Origin: JACDER01 sp963717765
GTDB lineage: Bacteria; Actinomycetota; Thermoleophilia; Gaiellales; Gaiellaceae
NCBI GenBank assembly: GCA_963717765.1
Contig: CAVQWX010000008.1
Coordinates: forward strand, 57,060-121,059
Length of the DNA: 64,000 bases
Reading direction: 5' to 3'
Shown: in pieces, positions 60,632 to 64,000 of the stretch
Position numbering within the stretch: position 1 is the stretch's first letter
How the letters are laid out: every line of letters begins with the position of its first letter
Notes under the pieces: generated by a model
Database searches by the model: none
The model's input: only the letters and a program-made list of their open reading frames with translations
What the model was told of the DNA's origin: nothing
Program-made: the position numbers and the translations under genes

Positions 60632-60655
60632 AAACCGGGGTCAGACCCCGGTTTT
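60632..60655. terminator. Palindromic terminator after E2, set 2
   Basis: AAACCGGGGTC-A-GACCCCGGTTTT: perfect 11-base-pair arms around a single base, ending in TTTT, 5 bases after the E2 stop. The centre GGGGTCAGACCCC is repeated at 60702-60714. Acts as a terminator by form, though the shared core also suggests a dispersed palindromic repeat. Confidence 0.7.
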
Positions 60656-60700
60656 GAGAATCGCGAGATTCGGGTGGAAGTCGTCACGCCGCCCGCGGGC

Positions 60701-60715
60701 AGGGGTCAGACCCCT
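60701..60715. repeat. Second copy of the GGGGTCAGACCCC palindrome
   Basis: AGGGGTC-A-GACCCCT repeats the 13-base core of the terminator-like palindrome 65 bases away, with different flanks, followed by TTGTTC. Two copies in 80 bases of one spacer look like a small palindromic repeat family rather than chance. Confidence 0.6.
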
Positions 60716-60751
60716 TGTTCCTACGGGACAGTAGGCGCATACACTGGCCGC

Positions 60752-61168
60752 GTGGGTAACTGGTACTGGATCGGCCTGGCGGTGGGCCTGGGCGTCGCGC
60801 TCGGCGTGCTCTCCGCGGGCGCGCTCGCGTCCAGCCGGCTCGGCACGCTCGTCGCCGTTCTCCTGGCCGCGGGCGGCGGAATCCTGATCGGCCTCGGGCT
60901 GGGCGAGTGGGACGAGGCGATAGGAGGCGCGATCGGAGGAGTCCTCGGCGTGGGCGGGTCGGCGCAGTTCGTCCAGGGTGCGCTGCGGCGGGGCGGCACG
61001 CAGCTGGCCACAGCGGTCTGGATCGCGTTCGGCGCTCTCCTGATCGGCGCTCTCGCCCTCATCCCGGCCGTCGGGTATCTCGAAGCTGCGGCGCTGCCCA
61101 TCATCGGTGTGCGCCTGCGTACACGCATGCCGAAGAAGTACGCGGGCCTGCGTTCCCTTGCCAAGTAA
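60752..61168 (+). CDS. Membrane hypothetical protein
   Basis: 138 residues with four hydrophobic helices and a Gly/Ala-rich middle (LLAAGGGILIGLGLGEWDEAIGGAIGGVLGVGG), ending in a basic tail (VRLRTRMPKKYAGLRSLAK). GTG 60752 lies 6 bases after TACACT, with TTGTTC 19 bases further upstream, so a leaderless transcript starting at the GTG is likely. No family recognised. Confidence 0.65.
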   Translation: MGNWYWIGLAVGLGVALGVLSAGALASSRLGTLVAVLLAAGGGILIGLGLGEWDEAIGGAIGGVLGVGGSAQFVQGALRRGGTQLATAVWIAFGALLIGALALIPAVGYLEAAALPIIGVRLRTRMPKKYAGLRSLAK

Positions 61169-62495
61169 CTGGAGGGATCGGTGGAGCCCTGACGGCCTCA
61201 GCCGGGTTTCGCCGAGCCCTCCAAACAAGAAACTGATACTCGCGCTCGTCGACGGGCTGACGCCGTCGATGCTCGAGGCCGCCGTGGGCACGGAGGAAGC
61301 GCCCGCGCTCACGCTCATCGCCGAGAACGCGCGCTACACCCGCGCCGTCTCCGTCTTCCCCTCGCTCACGCCTGTCTGCGTTTCCTCGATCGTGACCGGT
61401 GCGTATCCCGACGCGCACCGGATTCCGCACCTCGTCTGGTACCACCGCGAGCAGCAGCGCCTGGTGGAGTACGGCTCGTCCTTCGGCGCGATCCGGGCCG
61501 CGGGCATGCGCCAGTCCATCCTCGACGCGATCCTGAACATGAGCGGCGAGCACCTTTCGCAGGAGTCCTCGACCGTGTTCGAGCGGCTGGAGGACGCCGG
61601 GCTGGTCACCGCCGCGGTCAACATCACCTGCTACCGCGGCCGGACGCGTCACCGGTCGACGATCCCCGGGGTCACCCGGTCGGCCCTGGGCCCCAAGCGC
61701 TTCTTCTTCTACAACCTGTTCGAGTCCGACCAGACCGGAGCCCCGCGGGCGTGGACGAACCGCTCGGGCGGGACGATCGACGACTACGCGGCCGGGGTCG
61801 GCCGCTGGCTCGTCACCCGCGACGGCTTCGACTTCTTCGTCTTCTACCTCTCCGACTACGACTACCTCTCCCATGCGCACGGCCCGGACTCGCCGCGGGA
61901 AGGAATCGCGCGCGTCGACCGTGCGCTGTGGTCACTCGTCGAGGCCGCCGGTGGGCCGGACGAGTTCCTCGACCGCTACGCGGTGCTGCTCTGCTCGGAC
62001 CACGGGCAGACACCCGTCCGGCACGGCGCGACGCTGCAGAAGCACTTCCGCTCGGTGGACGGAGCCCTCGTGACCGCTTCGAACCGCGCCGGGATGGTCT
62101 ACCGGCTCGACGATTGCCGGCTGGACGTGCCCGAGCTCGCAGCGCGACTCGACCGGGAGCCGTCCGCCGACCTCGTCGCCTACCTCGACGGGGGGGACGT
62201 CGTCCTCCGCAGGCAGGGCGAGGAAGTGCGAAACGGCTCGCTCGACGGCTATCCCGAGGCGCGCAAACGACTCGCCGCCGCGCTCCGCAATCCGAACGCC
62301 GGCGACGTGCTGGTCTCCGCCGCGCCGGGCTATGAGTTCACAGACCTGGGCGGACGGCACCACGCGGGCGGAGGAAGCCACGGCTCGCTCGTGGCGGGCG
62401 ACTCGGAGGTCCCAGTGCTGCTCGCCGGCGTGGAGGGCGAGCCGCGCAGCATCACCGACTTCGCGTCGGTCGTGCTCTCGCACTTCGGTGTCTGA
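61158..62495 (+). CDS. Type I phosphodiesterase/nucleotide pyrophosphatase (alkaline-phosphatase fold)
   Basis: About 445 residues of the alkaline-phosphatase superfamily. Metal and nucleophile residues: Asp in ILALVDGLTPSM, Thr in SVFPSLTPVCVSSIVTG, Asp/His in SDYDYLSHAHGPD, DH in LLCSDHGQTPV, and a late His in GGGSHGSLV. No signal peptide is evident, although the start is unclear: TTG 61158 is the nearest standard codon, and CTG near 61235 would start directly at ILALVDG. The TTG overlaps the membrane gene by 11 bases. Confidence 0.85.
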   Translation: MPSNWRDRWSPDGLSRVSPSPPNKKLILALVDGLTPSMLEAAVGTEEAPALTLIAENARYTRAVSVFPSLTPVCVSSIVTGAYPDAHRIPHLVWYHREQQRLVEYGSSFGAIRAAGMRQSILDAILNMSGEHLSQESSTVFERLEDAGLVTAAVNITCYRGRTRHRSTIPGVTRSALGPKRFFFYNLFESDQTGAPRAWTNRSGGTIDDYAAGVGRWLVTRDGFDFFVFYLSDYDYLSHAHGPDSPREGIARVDRALWSLVEAAGGPDEFLDRYAVLLCSDHGQTPVRHGATLQKHFRSVDGALVTASNRAGMVYRLDDCRLDVPELAARLDREPSADLVAYLDGGDVVLRRQGEEVRNGSLDGYPEARKRLAAALRNPNAGDVLVSAAPGYEFTDLGGRHHAGGGSHGSLVAGDSEVPVLLAGVEGEPRSITDFASVVLSHFGV

Positions 62496-63129
62496 GTTCG
62501 AAGCCGACCGCCGGCGGATGGTCGAGCTTCAGCTCCGCGCGCGCGACATCGTGGACGAGCGCGTCCTCTTCGCGATGGAGCGCGTTCCGCGCGAGGTCTT
62601 CGTCGCGCCGGAGGAGCGGAGGGGCGCCTACGAGGACGCCGCCCTGCCGATCGGCGAGGGGCAGACGATCTCGCAGCCGTACATGGTCGCGCGGATCTGC
62701 GAGGTGCTCGCACTGACGGGGAAGGAGCGGGTGCTCGACGTGGGCACCGGTTCCGGCTACCAGGCCGCGGTGCTGGCGGAGCTCGCCGCCGAGGTGGTGA
62801 CGATCGAACGGATTCCGGAGCTCGCCGGGCAGGCGCAACGCGCCCTGGCGGAGGCCGGCTACGAGAACGTCGAGGTGCGTATCGGGGACGGCACACGCGG
62901 CGTTCCGGACCTGGCGCCGTTCGGGGCGATCGCCGTGGCGGCCGCCGCCCCGGACATCCCGGACACGCTGTACGCGGAGCTCGAGCCGGGAGGCCGGATG
63001 GCGATTCCCGTCGGCAAGCGCCGCTCGCAGGATCTCCTGCTCATCGTCAGGAGCCCCGAAGGGCCGGCGGTGATCCGTTCGGTTCCCTGCCGGTTCGTCC
63101 CGCTGCTCGGTGAGGAAGGCTTCGACTGA
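62488..63129 (+). CDS. pcm: Protein-L-isoaspartate O-methyltransferase
   Basis: SAM-dependent repair enzyme that methylates L-isoaspartyl residues in damaged proteins. 213 residues; RRRMVELQLRARDIVDERVLFAMERVPREVFV (about 8-39) and GQTISQPYMVARICEVL (about 58-74) are diagnostic, and the SAM motif is VLDVGTGSGYQAAVLAEL (about 81-98). GTG 62488 overlaps the upstream stop by 8 bases. It ends in a CTGA overlap with acylphosphatase. Confidence 0.93.
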   Translation: MSEFEADRRRMVELQLRARDIVDERVLFAMERVPREVFVAPEERRGAYEDAALPIGEGQTISQPYMVARICEVLALTGKERVLDVGTGSGYQAAVLAELAAEVVTIERIPELAGQAQRALAEAGYENVEVRIGDGTRGVPDLAPFGAIAVAAAAPDIPDTLYAELEPGGRMAIPVGKRRSQDLLLIVRSPEGPAVIRSVPCRFVPLLGEEGFD

Positions 63130-63392
63130 AGCGCGCTCGCGTCAGCGTTCACGGAGCCGTCCAGGGTGTCGGGTTCCGCTACCGGACGCGTGCGCGGGCC
63201 GGGTCCCTCGGGCTCGGCGGCTTCGTGCGCAACCAGCCGGACGGGTCGGTCGAGGCCGCGTTCGAGGGGGACGACGATCTCGTCCAGAGCATGGTCGACT
63301 GGGTGCGGCATGGTCCGCGCGGCGCGCGGGTAGACGACATCGAGGTGTCGTGGGAACAGCCAACCGGCGAGCGGGACTTCACGGTCAGCTAG
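63126..63392 (+). CDS. acyP: Acylphosphatase, CTG start
   Basis: Hydrolyses acyl phosphates. 88 residues: KRARVSVHGAVQGVGFRYRTRARAG holds the catalytic Arg in the GxVQGVGFR loop (about 10-19), and LGGFVRNQPDGSVEAAFEGD holds the catalytic Asn. The C-terminus TGERDFTVS matches the family end. There is no ATG, GTG or TTG in front of the catalytic loop. CTG 63126 overlaps the pcm stop (CTGA) and has GAGGAAGG (63112-63119) 6 bases upstream. It is invisible to ORF finders restricted to the three usual starts. Confidence 0.88.
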   Translation: MKRARVSVHGAVQGVGFRYRTRARAGSLGLGGFVRNQPDGSVEAAFEGDDDLVQSMVDWVRHGPRGARVDDIEVSWEQPTGERDFTVS

Positions 63393-63405
63393 TGTCGCCC
63401 GACTG

Positions 63406-63873
63406 ATGGAGCGAAGCGCCGCAGCCGTCACCGTCCCGACTACGCGCGAGCGCGCCGTCGCCGCTCTTTCCAAGCCGCACAACTGGGTGCAGCTGGCCAA
63501 GTTCTGCGTCGTCGGTGCGAGCGGCTACGTCGTCAATCTCGCCGTCTACACCGCGCTTCTGCGCGGCGCCGGGGTCCACTATCTCCCGGCGGCCGTCTGC
63601 TCGTTCCTCGTCGCCGTGACGAACAACTACGTGTTGAACCGGATCTGGACGTTCCGTCACGAGCGCGGCCACGTCGCGTACCAGGGGCTGCGGTTCCTGG
63701 TCGTCTCCGTCCTGGCGCTGGGCGCGAACCTGCTCATCCTCGACGCACTCGTCGGTCTGGGAGTCGGGAAGATCGTGGCGCAGGCTGTGGCGATCGTCCT
63801 GGTGACGCCGCTCAACTTCGTCGGCAACAAGCTCTGGTCGTTCAAGAGGCGCTCGACCCAGACTGAGGACTAA
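63406..63873 (+). CDS. GtrA-family membrane protein
   Basis: 155 residues with four membrane helices (about 28-48, 55-75, 91-111 and 118-137). FCVVGASGYVVNLAVYTALL and SFLVAVTNNYVLNRIWTFRH are the GtrA/DPMS-like signature, ending VTPLNFVGNKLWSFKRR. Such proteins help flip or transfer prenyl-linked sugars for cell-wall or O-antigen glycosylation. ATG 63406, 13 bases after the acylphosphatase stop. The last 127 bases of the window show no further gene that can be supported. Confidence 0.88.
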   Translation: MERSAAAVTVPTTRERAVAALSKPHNWVQLAKFCVVGASGYVVNLAVYTALLRGAGVHYLPAAVCSFLVAVTNNYVLNRIWTFRHERGHVAYQGLRFLVVSVLALGANLLILDALVGLGVGKIVAQAVAIVLVTPLNFVGNKLWSFKRRSTQTED

Positions 63874-64000
63874 GCCGCTGGGCAGCGCTGGGCGGCGCGA
63901 TCCTGCGTCCTCGGTCGCGCCCGCAGCCTACGGCTACGAACGCTCCCTGCGTCCTTGCCTCGCATTCACCCATCGCTCCCCAGCGGGTTGTCTCAGCCTG

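Noticed and set aside
63874..64000. Possible gene entering from the right edge
   Set aside because: No frame in either direction gives a recognisable protein in these 127 bases.

Overview
This window reads as a chromosomal segment of a high-GC Gram-positive, most likely an actinobacterium of the Thermoleophilia/Gaiellales-Solirubrobacterales type. That placement is inference: it rests on dense GTG-started and overlapping genes, GC well above 60%, a futalosine-pathway menaquinone pair, a DUF5937-ArsR regulator, an actinobacterial-style cydAB, and many metabolic families of that clade. There is no phage, insertion sequence, CRISPR array or rRNA. One tRNA (Arg, anticodon GCG) is present. About 85 protein genes or gene remnants fill nearly all of the DNA.

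Layout. 1-9 kb: the nuoA edge of a complex I operon, an IscA-type Fe-S carrier, a ferredoxin/flavodoxin-NADP reductase, an APH-like kinase, a DUF4037 protein, fumarase, lipA and lipB, then a frameshift-riddled SnoaL-like remnant and a MerR-DUF1835 regulator with a symmetric MerR-type promoter. 9.1-13.1 kb: a first 2-oxoacid dehydrogenase E1alpha-E1beta-E2 operon. 13-25.5 kb: small secreted, cupin, zinc-ribbon, NUDIX and ASCH genes, CIRCE-controlled groES-groEL, a 2-hydroxyacid dehydrogenase, a molybdopterin oxidoreductase, a YgfZ-like protein and a large secreted TIG-domain protein. 25.7-31.4 kb: tRNA-Arg, DUF421, ornithine-cyclodeaminase-like and class II aldolase genes, an ECF sigma factor with its membrane-anchored partner, and a DtxR/MntR-like regulator. 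31.4-49 kb: mqnB-mqnD and then a dispersed phenylacetate/aromatic-CoA region: 3-oxoadipyl-CoA thiolase, aldehyde dehydrogenase, an MFS carrier, three crotonase-family enzymes including PaaG, cydAB, and a reverse-strand paaABCD operon continuing into a chloramphenicol-phosphotransferase-like kinase, a deleted VOC gene and a probable SelW-like selenoprotein. A TetR gene and a palindrome matching the PaaR consensus lie next to paaA. 50.9-56 kb: lipid kinase, then a DUF4129-MoxR-DUF58 membrane operon. 56-60.6 kb: a second E1/E2 set whose E1alpha and E1beta are fused in one reading frame. 60.7-64 kb: a phosphodiesterase, protein-L-isoaspartate methyltransferase, acylphosphatase and GtrA.

How it fits together. 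The two E1/E2 sets need lipoate, and lipA/lipB are nearby. The thiolase, aldehyde dehydrogenase, enoyl-CoA hydratases, PaaG and PaaABCD describe aerobic phenylacetyl-CoA catabolism to acetyl-CoA and succinyl-CoA; cydAB, nuoA, fumC and mqnBD supply the respiratory side.

Two observations stand out. First, several genes have no ATG, GTG or TTG where the protein family must begin. CTG lies exactly there, three times in CTGA stop-start overlaps that mirror the GTGA and TTGA overlaps elsewhere, and one gene has ATT behind a perfect Shine-Dalgarno. One of these genes, acylphosphatase, is invisible to standard-start ORF finding. Second, a Rdx/SelW-family gene has an in-frame TGA at the redox position (Cys-Pro-Thr-TGA) followed by a hairpin resembling a bacterial SECIS. 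A scatter of single-base frameshifts (SnoaL remnant, lipB, a PASTA-like gene, a SurA-like gene, the E1 fusion) needs read-level checking before being called biology. All gene functions are assigned by reading motifs, without database searches.
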